Assembly (NCBI GenBank): GCA_017434755.1
Contig: JAFRER010000018.1
Coordinates: 1-64,000, forward strand
Reading direction: 5' to 3'
Source: Oscillospiraceae bacterium
Lineage (GTDB): Bacteria; Bacillota; Clostridia; Oscillospirales; Oscillospiraceae
Length of the DNA stretch: 64,000 bases
Shown: positions 34,575-43,117 of the stretch, piece after piece
Position numbering within the stretch: the first letter of the stretch is position 1
Layout: the number at the start of each line of letters is the position of its first letter
Made by a program: the position numbers and the translations under genes
Notes under the pieces: model-generated
The model's database searches: none
What the model was told of the DNA's origin: nothing
The model's input: only the letters and a program-made list of their open reading frames with translations

Positions 34575-35831
34575 TCAGCCTGCGGAGTCCGGCGTCTCCG
34601 CGATGAGAAGGATCTCACCGAGATTGCGGCCGCCGCCACTTGGTATATTATACCTTTTTCCGTTGAACGTGAGGATCGATGAAGCGCCTCCGTCCATATT
34701 ATAGGCGCGAACGCAGCCGAGATCCTCGAATATCTGCGCAAATTCCGTAAGGACCATTCCGCGGGCATGGCTCTGTCTTCCGTCCGCCACCACGAAACAG
34801 TAGTGTCCCGGTTCATAGTAGCCGAATCCGCTCCTCGGAGCCGCTTCCTTTTCGATCACATAGGTGGTATTGAAGCTCGTCATGGCCTTTCCATTGGAGT
34901 CGAGAAGCATGGGGCCGAATTTCCAGGTCTGGTAAGCACCTGAGGCGATGATGTCCGCCGGATCATAGGCGGAGGGCGAATAGGTCTCAACAGTCCCGTC
35001 ATAGTAGAGCACGCAGAGATCGTACTCCATGGGTTCGTCATAATACACTTCGCCGTTACGCACCAGAATGCCGAACTTCTGATTGTTGCACCAGTCTCCG
35101 TTCATGGAGAGAATCGCTCCGGAATTCCGGGCCATGGCAACGGCTTCCTGCTCGCCATAATAGGAGTATTGCCCGTTGGCAAAATATGTTTGAAAATTCT
35201 CCATGCTCGCCACATAGATGTCACAGACGTAATAGGTCTGGAAATAGCCGTTGTACTCTCCGCTGAAGGTGTCAATCGTAATAGAGATGTTCGGACTTGA
35301 ATAGGAATTTTCGGTTATAACGACTTCATCCGTAAATTTATCGGCGAATTTTCTCTGCCATTCGGTACGGCCGTCATCCACGACGGGAGGCTGCTCGGTT
35401 TCCGCCGGATCATCGGGGATCTCCGATGTTACGGCCGGTTCCGGCGTTTTCTCCGGTTGAGCGGAAACCGTCGCGGGGACATTTACCGTAGAGATCGGCT
35501 GGACAACGGTGTTCCCTGCCGTAAGTCGGGGAAGAACATGGTGGAAGAAAGCGAAAACGACAAGGATCATCCCGGTCATCAGCATATCGAGAAGGACCAT
35601 CCGCAGCACAGAACCGCGCTTTTTCTCTTTTGTCGTGTTGACACGGTATTCTTCTTCCGTTCTTCCCACTGCCTGCTCTTCCCTGATCCGAACCTGTGCA
35701 TCTCGCCGGATGCGCTCCGGATAGTCACGTTCTCCCGGGACTGTCCTTTGTTCCGGAGAAACTCCTGTATTGTTGACCGCTCTCCTCGCGGAAGCGGCTG
35801 AATGCTTTGGACTTGAATGTCTGCCTTCCAT
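34575..35831 (-). CDS. Membrane-anchored phosphodiester glycosidase (NAGPA-like)
   Basis: A 418-residue type II membrane protein. About 73 charged N-terminal residues precede one membrane helix (about 74-99), then a Pro/Thr/Glu linker, and the extracytoplasmic phosphodiester glycosidase domain (about 170-418) with AILSMNGDWC and the hallmark NMDGGASS toward the end. Related proteins in Bacillota are thought to act on wall or exopolysaccharide phosphodiesters. The ATG at 35831 has GGAGAG seven bases upstream; an alternative at 35873 lacks one and would leave no leader after the promoter's start point. Confidence 0.88.
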   Translation of the reverse strand: MEGRHSSPKHSAASARRAVNNTGVSPEQRTVPGERDYPERIRRDAQVRIREEQAVGRTEEEYRVNTTKEKKRGSVLRMVLLDMLMTGMILVVFAFFHHVLPRLTAGNTVVQPISTVNVPATVSAQPEKTPEPAVTSEIPDDPAETEQPPVVDDGRTEWQRKFADKFTDEVVITENSYSSPNISITIDTFSGEYNGYFQTYYVCDIYVASMENFQTYFANGQYSYYGEQEAVAMARNSGAILSMNGDWCNNQKFGILVRNGEVYYDEPMEYDLCVLYYDGTVETYSPSAYDPADIIASGAYQTWKFGPMLLDSNGKAMTSFNTTYVIEKEAAPRSGFGYYEPGHYCFVVADGRQSHARGMVLTEFAQIFEDLGCVRAYNMDGGASSILTFNGKRYNIPSGGGRNLGEILLIAETPDSAG

Positions 35832-35875
35832 TATTCTCTCCAAAAAAGTCGGTCTTATAAGCTGTCCGGTCATTC

Positions 35876-35905
35876 AGTATACGACAAAAACCGGGATAAT
35901 GTCAA
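35876..35905 (-). promoter_or_regulatory. Promoter embedded in a terminator loop
   Basis: Minus-strand TTGACA (35905-35900, perfect) and TATACT (35881-35876, five of six) are 18 bases apart. The -35 box lies in the loop of the terminator at 35885-35913. The start near 35869 gives a leader of about 38 bases for the glycosidase operon. Confidence 0.65.
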
Positions 35906-35913
35906 ATCCCGGT
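35885..35913 (-). terminator. Terminator after the uridine-kinase-like gene
   Basis: An 8-bp GC-rich stem (35890-35897 with 35906-35913) has an 8-base loop and a five-base T-run on the minus strand. It lies 40 bases beyond the stop codon of the gene at 35953. Confidence 0.75.
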
Positions 35914-35952
35914 CTTTGTCTATACAGCATGAAAGGGGCATTCGGACGGATC

Positions 35953-36888
35953 TCAGTACTCGTATATGCCGCCGCCTATGAATTCGCGTATGAGAGAATC
36001 CGGGGCTACCAACGGTTCTTCGATGATCCCGAACATCTGAAGGGCGGGAAGCACCTTCCGTATCTCATCGAACCGTTCGATCCCCTGCGGAACGGCGGAG
36101 AAAAGCTTTGTGGCTATGGAGTTCAAAACGGGCAGCTCATACGGAAGAGAGGAGTCAAACTGATAGTCAGCCTGATCTTTGTAGGGGGAAATATATTTGA
36201 TCTCACCTCGCCGGACATTTCCCCACATCGACATCGTGTCCGCAGGGTCGGTGCCGCGGAAGAGATAATCCCTCACGGTGCGGCGCACGAGTCTGAACCA
36301 TGTCCTCTTGAAAACGATATTCCCTTCGAATTCAACATCGCTTCGCGCCGAGATATACAGCTTGAATGCATTGGGATGGCGCGCGGTGATCATGCTGTTG
36401 AGCGCATGGATGCCTTCGAAGATCACGATCTCGTTTTCTTTCAGCTTGATGGATTTGGAAGGTTCCTGTATCCGCATCTGCCGGGAGAACTCATATTTCG
36501 GAACGAAGATCCTCTCTCCCGCCTCAAGCTGGTCAAAATGCCTGTTCAGCAGTTCCATATCCAGGCACAGCGGGCTTTCAAGGTCATAATCCCCTTCGGG
36601 TGTACGGGGGACCGTCTCCGGCTCTATTGTGTTGAAATAGTCATCCATGGCCACGTAGTGGGATTGGATACCCCTTCTCTCCAGCGCCTCCGCTATCTTC
36701 ATGGACGTGGTGGTCTTTCCCGAACCTGAAGGGCCGGAAAGCAGGACAATAAGGCTTTTCTTTTTGTTCTCAAGGATCAGGTCCGCCGCCTTTTCGACTT
36801 TTGCCAGATATGCCTCGTCCGCCTCTTTCATAAAGCCGACGGGATCGGCAACTGTTTTATAATTCAGTTCCTTCAGCTGATATGCCAT
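35953..36888 (-). CDS. Uridine kinase/phosphoribulokinase-family P-loop kinase
   Basis: A 311-residue P-loop kinase of the uridine kinase/phosphoribulokinase family. The Walker A GPSGSGKTT is near residue 52, the substrate-binding YVAMDDYFN segment follows near 80, and the strand-end acid is in VIFEGIHALN. It is longer than true Udk (about 210 residues), with an N-terminal extension of about 45 residues and a longer C-terminus, so uridine as substrate is not certain. The ATG at 36888 has AAGGAG seven bases upstream; it overlaps the 3' end of hemZ by 32 bases, indicating one transcript. Confidence 0.87.
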   Translation of the reverse strand: MAYQLKELNYKTVADPVGFMKEADEAYLAKVEKAADLILENKKKSLIVLLSGPSGSGKTTTSMKIAEALERRGIQSHYVAMDDYFNTIEPETVPRTPEGDYDLESPLCLDMELLNRHFDQLEAGERIFVPKYEFSRQMRIQEPSKSIKLKENEIVIFEGIHALNSMITARHPNAFKLYISARSDVEFEGNIVFKRTWFRLVRRTVRDYLFRGTDPADTMSMWGNVRRGEIKYISPYKDQADYQFDSSLPYELPVLNSIATKLFSAVPQGIERFDEIRKVLPALQMFGIIEEPLVAPDSLIREFIGGGIYEY

Positions 36889-38365
36889 GTTCATTCTCCT
36901 TTGAAAAGAATCCGGTGATCTTTTTTCTGTCCGCACAGATCTTACCGATCGTCTCTATATACTCTTTGGGATATTTCGGGTTCATGACACGGATGTTTCT
37001 TCCGTCTCCCGGGCGGATCAGCTTTGTCGATCCCCCGCCGCCCATGGCGATTATACTGCAGAGCTCTTCCATTATACAGATATTATACAGGTTGGCAAAG
37101 CCTTTTTTTGTCCAGCCCGTGTTCTCAAAACCGCCGGACATGAATTTCTGCCGGTACAGATAATACGGCTCATATCCCTTTTCCCGGAGGAGCTTCGACG
37201 AAAAGTTCAGCATTCTTCCGACTTCTTCCCCTGAAGGAATCTCCGTTTCTTCAAGTGTTATCCGGGAGCCTTTTTTCAGAGAAAGCGTATGGACCGTGAT
37301 ATTCTCCGGTTCCAGTCCGGAGACCGTGCGCAGAGACCTTTCGAAGTTTTCCGGGGTATCGGAAGGAAGCCCTGCGATCAGATCCATATTGATCTGAAAA
37401 GCGCCAGCAGCCCTCACCATATCCACAGCCGAAAGGATATCTCCCGCAGTATGCTTCCGGCCTATCACATTCAGAACAGAGTCTGACATCGTCTGCGGGT
37501 TGACACTGATGCGCGTGACGCCGTGTTCCCGCATGACAGCGAGCTTTTCTGGGTTGATGGTTTCCGGACGCCCCGCCTCTACCGTGAATTCCCGGACGGA
37601 TGAAAGATCGAATCGCTGTTCTATTTCCGAAAACAGTCCATACAGCTGCTCCGGGGCCAGGGTTGTCGGAGTCCCTCCGCCGAAATAAACGGACACAGGC
37701 CTCAATCCTGCTGAAGCGGCAGCCTTGGCTGTCGCCCGGATCTCCTTTTTGAGCGCCTCCGTGAACGGAGCGATCAGATCACGGCTTTTTTCCACGGACT
37801 GACTGACAAAGCTGCAGTATGAACAGCGTGTCGGGCAGAACGGGATGCCGACATAGAGACAGACATCCTTTTCTTTCAGCCCCGCTCTCGTGCGCATGGT
37901 GTATGCCGCCGTGTCCATGCACAAAGCAGCCCGTTCCGGAGAGACATCATATTCCTTTTCGAATCTCTCCAGCGCATCCCGGCTGTTCTGTTCCTCATCC
38001 AGAATACGGGAAAGGACCTTTCCGGGACGGACCCCTGTCAGAGCCCCCCATACCGGTCGCGGAACTCCCAAACGCAGCGCGGCTCTGTAGATCGCATTCT
38101 TCAGCAGCCGCTGCTCTGTCCTGTTCGAAAGGAGAACCCCCGCATTTTCGTCAACGAAAGCGGAATCCCTGCCCTCCCGGCAATCCTCTCCGTTTATCAA
38201 AAGGCATGCCGCTTCAGTGATACTTCCGTTCCGGCGAAGGCTGACCTCCATCCTGTCTCCTTCGGGGTCCCCTCCCGGATACTCCGGTCTTTCTTCGGGG
38301 AAAACGGTAAGAAGCATCTGCTCCACAGCATATTTATAATCATGTCCGAAGAGATATATTTTCAT
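36857..38365 (-). CDS. hemZ: Coproporphyrinogen dehydrogenase HemZ (radical SAM)
   Basis: A 502-residue HemN-related radical SAM protein of the HemZ type. The iron-sulfur motif is in PFCPTRCSYCSF near residue 180, followed by the SAM-contact region YFGGGTPTTL and the VEAGRPETI stretch. The N-terminal 160 residues match the extra domain that sets HemZ apart from HemN. It is thought to oxidise coproporphyrinogen III without oxygen, though some relatives have other roles and no other haem gene is here. No Shine-Dalgarno stands before the ATG; a perfect -10 box lies only seven bases upstream, so the transcript may be leaderless. Confidence 0.9.
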   Translation of the reverse strand: MKIYLFGHDYKYAVEQMLLTVFPEERPEYPGGDPEGDRMEVSLRRNGSITEAACLLINGEDCREGRDSAFVDENAGVLLSNRTEQRLLKNAIYRAALRLGVPRPVWGALTGVRPGKVLSRILDEEQNSRDALERFEKEYDVSPERAALCMDTAAYTMRTRAGLKEKDVCLYVGIPFCPTRCSYCSFVSQSVEKSRDLIAPFTEALKKEIRATAKAAASAGLRPVSVYFGGGTPTTLAPEQLYGLFSEIEQRFDLSSVREFTVEAGRPETINPEKLAVMREHGVTRISVNPQTMSDSVLNVIGRKHTAGDILSAVDMVRAAGAFQINMDLIAGLPSDTPENFERSLRTVSGLEPENITVHTLSLKKGSRITLEETEIPSGEEVGRMLNFSSKLLREKGYEPYYLYRQKFMSGGFENTGWTKKGFANLYNICIMEELCSIIAMGGGGSTKLIRPGDGRNIRVMNPKYPKEYIETIGKICADRKKITGFFSKENEHGISAEGTEL

Positions 38366-38372
38366 ATTTTGT

Positions 38373-38401
38373 ATTATATCATCAGCAGGTCATAAATGCA
38401 A
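38373..38401 (-). promoter_or_regulatory. hemZ promoter, possibly leaderless
   Basis: Minus-strand TTGCAT (38401-38396) and a perfect TATAAT (38378-38373) have a 17-base spacer. Only seven bases separate the -10 box from the ATG, so transcription should begin at or next to the start codon. Confidence 0.5.
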
Positions 38402-38408
38402 AAAATGC

Positions 38409-38437
38409 TTGAAATCACTTGCTTTTTCAGTTAAGAT
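38409..38437 (+). promoter_or_regulatory. Promoter of the carD-like gene
   Basis: TTGAAA at 38409-38414 and TAAGAT at 38432-38437 have a 17-base spacer. The start near 38444 leaves about 47 bases before the ATG at 38491. Confidence 0.5.
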
Positions 38438-38490
38438 AATTATGTAGGGCAGTTATGGAGGCAGTATCGTATAAGAAGCGGAGTATTTTA

Positions 38491-38985
38491 ATGTTTTGTG
38501 TCGGCGAGAAGATTATCTACGGTGAAAACGGAGTATGCACCGTTGAAAAGATTGCCCCTCTTGAAATGAACGGGTCCGTTCCGGACAGGCTGTTTTATCA
38601 TCTCAGGCCTCTTGTGGGCAGCGGCAGACTGTTTACGCCGGTCGATTCCAACGCATATATGAGACCGGTCATGAGCAGGGACGAAGCTGAGGCCTTCATC
38701 GCCGGAATACCCGCAATTGAGCCGGCCATATGCAGTGACAACCGATTCAATCATGTCGATTCTTTCTACAGGGATCTTTTCAAAACGCACGAACTTGAAG
38801 ATCTGGTTTCCGTGATCAAAGGTCTTACCCTGCGTCTCGACGAAAAGAAAACAAGAAGCAGCCGGGCGGAAGCTACTATAAAGCGGGCAAAGGATATTTT
38901 ATACAGCGAACTGTCCATTTCTCTTGACATAGACCTGAAATCGGTCGAAAGCTATATTGCTGAAAAATCAGGTCCGATCGTTTGA
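38491..38985 (+). CDS. CarD family transcriptional regulator
   Basis: A 164-residue CarD/CdnL-type protein. The N-terminal RNA-polymerase-interaction domain begins MFCVGEKIIYGENGVCTVEKI, and the alpha-helical C-terminal DNA-binding part (about 70-164) is rich in Lys and Arg. CarD proteins bind the beta subunit of RNA polymerase and steady open complexes. The ATG at 38491 has GCGGAG seven bases upstream and begins the domain exactly; a frame from 38455 adds twelve unmatched residues. It is divergent from hemZ and followed by its own terminator. Confidence 0.88.
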   Translation: MFCVGEKIIYGENGVCTVEKIAPLEMNGSVPDRLFYHLRPLVGSGRLFTPVDSNAYMRPVMSRDEAEAFIAGIPAIEPAICSDNRFNHVDSFYRDLFKTHELEDLVSVIKGLTLRLDEKKTRSSRAEATIKRAKDILYSELSISLDIDLKSVESYIAEKSGPIV

Positions 38986-39026
38986 TCACGGTCTCAAGGC
39001 GATCATCTCTGACCACTTAACCGAAA

Positions 39027-39062
39027 CACCGGTCACCCTCTCAGGGCGGCCGGTGCTTTTTT
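39027..39062 (+). terminator. Terminator after the carD-like gene
   Basis: A 6-bp outer stem (39027-39032 with 39050-39055) and a 4-bp inner stem precede a T-run at 39057-39062. Confidence 0.75.
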
Positions 39063-39079
39063 ATTTGCCTGGCGCAGAT

Positions 39080-40516
39080 TTACGTGTTGTTTTTTATGAT
39101 TGCCTTATAGAAATCCACAGCACCCGTGAGACTCGAGCAGTCGATGTTCTCATTGATCCCGTGCATTCCCTTCATCTGGTCTTCTCTGTATGCAACAGGT
39201 GCAAATCTTATACATGCGTCACATATCTCCTGATAAAACCGCGCATCGGTGCCGCCGGTCATGACATAGGGGCACACCGGCAGTCCGGGGAACACCTCGC
39301 CTATTACACGTTCGACCAGATGGAAGGCGTCGCTGTCGGTGTTTACGGGCGGCATTGCTCCGTAGGCTCTCAGCACTTCCACATCGATATCATGTTTTGC
39401 AGCCAGCTTTGCAATCACCGCATTGCTCTCCTCCGGCCCCTGATGCGGAATATAACGGAGGTTGATCGTCAGGGTCGCCTCCTGCGGCAGAACATTGCTT
39501 GCCTCCGATCCCGACTGCATCGTGAATGCCACGGTGGTACGGAGCAAAGCAGCAGCCTCCGGTGAGATCGACGGAAGGATCTTTTTCAGAAGAGGGCCGA
39601 AAAGCCAGAGGTTGCCGAAAAGCAGCCTGTAATGGAAGGGCCCGTATGCGGAGATGCTTTTAAACATCTCTCTGACCTCCGGCCCGAACTCCAGTTTCAT
39701 CGGATCATGCCTTTCAAAGTCATAAACGAACTTCGACAATCTGGCAATCGGAGAATTTCTGGAAGGATAACTGGAATGACCGCCGTGTGACCGTGCGGAG
39801 AGCTTCAGATCACCCATTCCTTTTTCCAGAATGCCTACCATGGCATAGTATCCTTCGATACCTTTCAGTGGCGATTCCACGATGGCGCCGCCTTCATCAC
39901 AGACCAGATACGGCCTGACATTGCGGCGCTTCAGCTCTTCGACGAGTTTTGTGCATCCGTCTCCCCCGACTTCTTCGGTGCAAGAAGAGCTCAGATATAC
40001 ATCCTGTTCCGGAACATATCCGTCCGCAAGCAGTTCTTCCACAGCCTGGAAAAAGCCCATTACATCACACTTGATATCCCCGCTGCCGCGGCCCCACACC
40101 TTCCCGTCTGCAATGTCACCGGAAAAAGGGCCGTGGAGCCACTCTCCCTCCGCCGGGACGACGTCCTGATGGCTCATGAGCACGACCGGTCTTTCACCGC
40201 TTTTCCCTTTCCAGCAGAAAAGGAGGTTCCCGTCGATCTCGGTCTTTTCAAGCTTTGCATGGACCAGCGGAAAGAGTTCTTCAAGCACCTTGTGGAATCC
40301 GAGGAATTTCTCTCTCTGGTCTATCCCATGATAAGATACTGTCTCGACCTTTACCATCTCCGACAGTTTTGCAGCGTATATCCGCTCTCTTTCCGGATCG
40401 GATGCGGGCCGCCAGGCCGACTTCCGTGCGGGTGTGGAGATCGTTTTGATGACGGCGATCAACACGAGCAGAAGCAATACGGCAAGGGCCGCAAGGATAA
40501 AATAAACGATCAGCAT
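39080..40516 (-). CDS. Membrane-anchored M20 family metallopeptidase (Gly-Xaa carboxypeptidase-like)
   Basis: A 478-residue M20 peptidase with an N-terminal membrane helix (about residues 3-24). Zinc-site motifs are in order SHQDVVP, GRGSGDIKCD, CTEEVGGDG and DEGG; the dimerisation (lid) domain begins around ARSHGGHSSYP, and a final His is near HGINENID. The N-terminal helix followed by TPARKS resembles the PM20D1/Gly-Xaa carboxypeptidase subgroup. It probably works on small peptides or N-acyl amino acids at the cell surface. AGGAGAAATTC precedes the ATG at 40516. It is next to the opp operon on the same strand, which fits peptide use. Confidence 0.9.
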   Translation of the reverse strand: MLIVYFILAALAVLLLLVLIAVIKTISTPARKSAWRPASDPERERIYAAKLSEMVKVETVSYHGIDQREKFLGFHKVLEELFPLVHAKLEKTEIDGNLLFCWKGKSGERPVVLMSHQDVVPAEGEWLHGPFSGDIADGKVWGRGSGDIKCDVMGFFQAVEELLADGYVPEQDVYLSSSCTEEVGGDGCTKLVEELKRRNVRPYLVCDEGGAIVESPLKGIEGYYAMVGILEKGMGDLKLSARSHGGHSSYPSRNSPIARLSKFVYDFERHDPMKLEFGPEVREMFKSISAYGPFHYRLLFGNLWLFGPLLKKILPSISPEAAALLRTTVAFTMQSGSEASNVLPQEATLTINLRYIPHQGPEESNAVIAKLAAKHDIDVEVLRAYGAMPPVNTDSDAFHLVERVIGEVFPGLPVCPYVMTGGTDARFYQEICDACIRFAPVAYREDQMKGMHGINENIDCSSLTGAVDFYKAIIKNNT

Positions 40517-40593
40517 GAATTTCTCCTGCCTTTCTTTTTCCTGACTTCGGAATACAGAACGATAAAGAGCCCCGCATAGATATCCTTTTATAA

Positions 40594-40632
40594 TCATTAT
40601 GCCCTTACTGGAATAGTGTAAGGGCATAATGA
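40594..40632. repeat. Perfect 15-bp inverted repeat
   Basis: The arms 40594-40608 and 40618-40632 are exactly complementary with a 9-base loop. Neither strand has a T-run beyond the hairpin. It lies five bases past the last opp-operon stop and about 80 bases before the M20 start, so it may be a terminator without a T-run, an RNA processing site or an operator. Confidence 0.65.
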
Positions 40633-40636
40633 CTTA

Positions 40637-40912
40637 TTACAGATAGAACAGCAGGATCACCAGCGCTAACCCCACGGCAAAGCACAGTCCGATCAGCAAC
40701 ACGGCCTTCAAGGCTCCCAGGATCGCCCAGACCCGCTCTTTGCGGGTAAAGGCGCTGTCATCTGCAGCCGGAACGCTGTCTGCACGCGCGGACCTCGCAG
40801 GATCGTTTTCTCTAGGGACAAACCCGAAGGGGTTCCTGCGTGTCACTCCGCTCATGTCGGCAATGGTCCTGCCGTCATCTTCAAAACCGTCTCGAATGTC
40901 TTCGTTTTTCAT
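40637..40912 (-). CDS. Small membrane protein coupled to oppF
   Basis: A 91-residue protein. The first 60 residues are hydrophilic and include a possible conserved core DMSGVTRRNPFGF at about 19-31; the last 27 residues are one membrane helix. Its ATG overlaps the stop of the oppF-like gene by four bases, so translation should be coupled and the amount matched to the transporter. No family is recognised. A small accessory subunit or assembly factor of the peptide transporter is a reasonable guess, no more. Confidence 0.7.
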   Translation of the reverse strand: MKNEDIRDGFEDDGRTIADMSGVTRRNPFGFVPRENDPARSARADSVPAADDSAFTRKERVWAILGALKAVLLIGLCFAVGLALVILLFYL

Positions 40913-41952
40913 TCTTCGTCATACAGGTGGCATACCACGTAGTGCCCCGGCTCCACCTCATGCTGACAGGGGGTCTCAACCTTGCAGCGCTCCGTACATC
41001 TGGCGCAGCGTGTATGGAACTTGCAGCCCGAAGGCGGATTGGCCGGGCTCGGGATGCTTCCCTCCAGAACTATCCTCTTCATCTTGGCATCCGGATCGGG
41101 GATGGGAATGGCGGAGAAGAGTGCTTCCGTATAGGGATGGAGAGGATTCGAGAAGATGTCGTCCGTGCTCCCGTACTCGACCAGATCGCCCAGATACATC
41201 ACTCCGACAGAATCGGAAATATGCTCGACGACGCTCAGGTCGTGGGAGATAAAGAGATAGGTCAGCTTGAACTGCTCCTGCAGTTCTTTCAGCAAGTTGA
41301 TGATCTGCGCCTGGATCGAAACATCCAGCGCCGAAACAGGCTCGTCGCAGACAACGAATTCCGGATTGAGCGCAAGCGCGCGGGCGATGCAGATTCTCTG
41401 CCTCTGGCCGCCCGAGAACTCATGCGGATAACGGTCCTTGTGGAAGGGCTGCAGACCGCACTTGTCCATGATGTCGTCAATGTAATCGTCAAACTCTTTT
41501 GCCGGCACCAGATTGTGCTCACGGACCGCCTCGCCGATGATCTCGCCTACCGGAAGACGCGGGGAAAGGCTGGAGAAGGGATCCTGGAAGATAATCTGCA
41601 TTTTCGGGCGCAGCGCGCGCATCTCCTTGGCCGTCAGGTCATATACCTCCTGCCCGTTGAAGAGCACCTGCCCGCCGGTCTTTTCCCCGGACAGCCGCAG
41701 GATGGTGCGTCCGCAGGTGGTCTTGCCGCAGCCGGATTCGCCCACGAGGCCCATGGTGGTCCCGCGTTTCAGATTGAATGTGACACCGTCCACAGCCTTG
41801 ACGTATCCCACGGTGTGGGCGATCAGACCGTCCTTGATGGGGAAATACTTTTTCAGCGCATTGACCATAAGGATGTACTGCGGGTCATATTCTACCGGAG
41901 TATATTCGTTTGTAATCACAAGGGAGGATTTTTCCTTCGCGTTCGCCATCAT
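40909..41952 (-). CDS. oppF: Oligopeptide ABC transporter ATP-binding protein OppF-like
   Basis: A 347-residue ATPase of an Opp/Dpp-type importer. Walker A is GESGCGKTT near residue 74, the signature is SGGQRQR, and Walker B ends in VVCDEP. The C-terminal oligopeptide-transporter extension has the Cys-rich FHTRCARCTERC segment that typically carries an iron-sulfur cluster or metal. It overlaps oppD and the small downstream gene by four bases each. Confidence 0.95.
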   Translation of the reverse strand: MMANAKEKSSLVITNEYTPVEYDPQYILMVNALKKYFPIKDGLIAHTVGYVKAVDGVTFNLKRGTTMGLVGESGCGKTTCGRTILRLSGEKTGGQVLFNGQEVYDLTAKEMRALRPKMQIIFQDPFSSLSPRLPVGEIIGEAVREHNLVPAKEFDDYIDDIMDKCGLQPFHKDRYPHEFSGGQRQRICIARALALNPEFVVCDEPVSALDVSIQAQIINLLKELQEQFKLTYLFISHDLSVVEHISDSVGVMYLGDLVEYGSTDDIFSNPLHPYTEALFSAIPIPDPDAKMKRIVLEGSIPSPANPPSGCKFHTRCARCTERCKVETPCQHEVEPGHYVVCHLYDEE

Positions 41953-43100
41953 GCATCCTCCTTCCCGTCATAATAGAGATAGCAGCTGACCTCATGGGTA
42001 TCACTGAGCTTGATCGTTCCGGGATACTCGCCGGAGCAGCGGGCGCACTGTTTTTCACAGCGGTCCTTAAAGTAGCAGTAATCCGGCATGTTGATCGGAT
42101 TCGGCACTTTCCCCGGTATGGAATACAGCTTGTCAATCTTTTTGCCGACTACGGGCTTTGATGCCATCAGGCCGATCGTATACGGATGTGCGGGATGATG
42201 GAAGATATCGTCCGCGGTGCCCTTTTCCACGATCCTTCCCGCATACATGACCACCACGTAATCGGCCATCTCGGCAATGACACCCAGGTCGTGGGTGATA
42301 AACATAATGGAGGAATTGATCTTATCCTTCAGATTGCGAAGCAGATCAAGGATCTGGGCCTGGATCGTGACATCCAGAGCCGTGGTGGGTTCATCTGCGA
42401 TAATAATGCGCGGATTGCAGGCAAGAGCCATCGCGATGACCACACGCTGACGCATGCCGCCGGAAAGCTCGTGCGGGTACATTTTATAAACGCCCTCGGA
42501 ATTGGCAATGCCCACCATCTCCAGCAGTTCGATGGTGCGAGCTTTGATCTCCGCCTCGGTCTTCCCTTCCCCGTCGTGCAGCTCGATGACCTCGTTGATC
42601 TGGTCCCCGATGCGGAACACCGGGTTCAGAGCCGTCATGGGCTCCTGAAAGATCATGGAGACATAGTTGCCGCGGAGTTTCTGCAGGACCTCGTTCGGGG
42701 CCTTGGTGACGTCGTAGGCCTTGCCGTTGCCCATGTTCAGGCGGATCTCGCCGCTCACCACCTGCCCCTGGGGGCGCTGGAGCAACTGCATCAGCGAGAG
42801 GCTGGTGACCGACTTGCCGCAGCCGGATTCACCGACCACACCCACGGTCTTGCCGATGGGCACATCGTAGCTTACGCCGTCCACAGCCTTCACGGTGCCG
42901 GCGTCGGTAAAGAAATAGGTATGCAGGTCGTCGAACTCCACCGAGTTGTTCCAGTCGCGCATCTGCGTGAGATACTCGCTCTCGGGAACGTTCTTGCGTT
43001 TGCGGTTCTTTTCGTATGCATTCGTGATCTTCCGGTTTTCTCTCGAAATACGTCTTGCTTCTTTAGCGGAAAGGTATCCGTCGTTTGTTTTTTTAGCCAT
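41949..43100 (-). CDS. oppD: Oligopeptide ABC transporter ATP-binding protein OppD-like
   Basis: A 383-residue ATPase, the second of the Opp pair. Walker A is GESGCGKSV, the signature SGGMRQR, and Walker B ends in IIADEPTTALD. The C-terminal Cys-rich segment DRCEKQCARC resembles that of OppF. An N-terminal extension of about 45 Lys/Arg-rich residues precedes the ABC domain, slightly longer than usual. It overlaps oppF by four bases and follows oppC by 17. Confidence 0.95.
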   Translation of the reverse strand: MAKKTNDGYLSAKEARRISRENRKITNAYEKNRKRKNVPESEYLTQMRDWNNSVEFDDLHTYFFTDAGTVKAVDGVSYDVPIGKTVGVVGESGCGKSVTSLSLMQLLQRPQGQVVSGEIRLNMGNGKAYDVTKAPNEVLQKLRGNYVSMIFQEPMTALNPVFRIGDQINEVIELHDGEGKTEAEIKARTIELLEMVGIANSEGVYKMYPHELSGGMRQRVVIAMALACNPRIIIADEPTTALDVTIQAQILDLLRNLKDKINSSIMFITHDLGVIAEMADYVVVMYAGRIVEKGTADDIFHHPAHPYTIGLMASKPVVGKKIDKLYSIPGKVPNPINMPDYCYFKDRCEKQCARCSGEYPGTIKLSDTHEVSCYLYYDGKEDA

Positions 43101-43117
43101 GCTCGCACACCTCCCGT

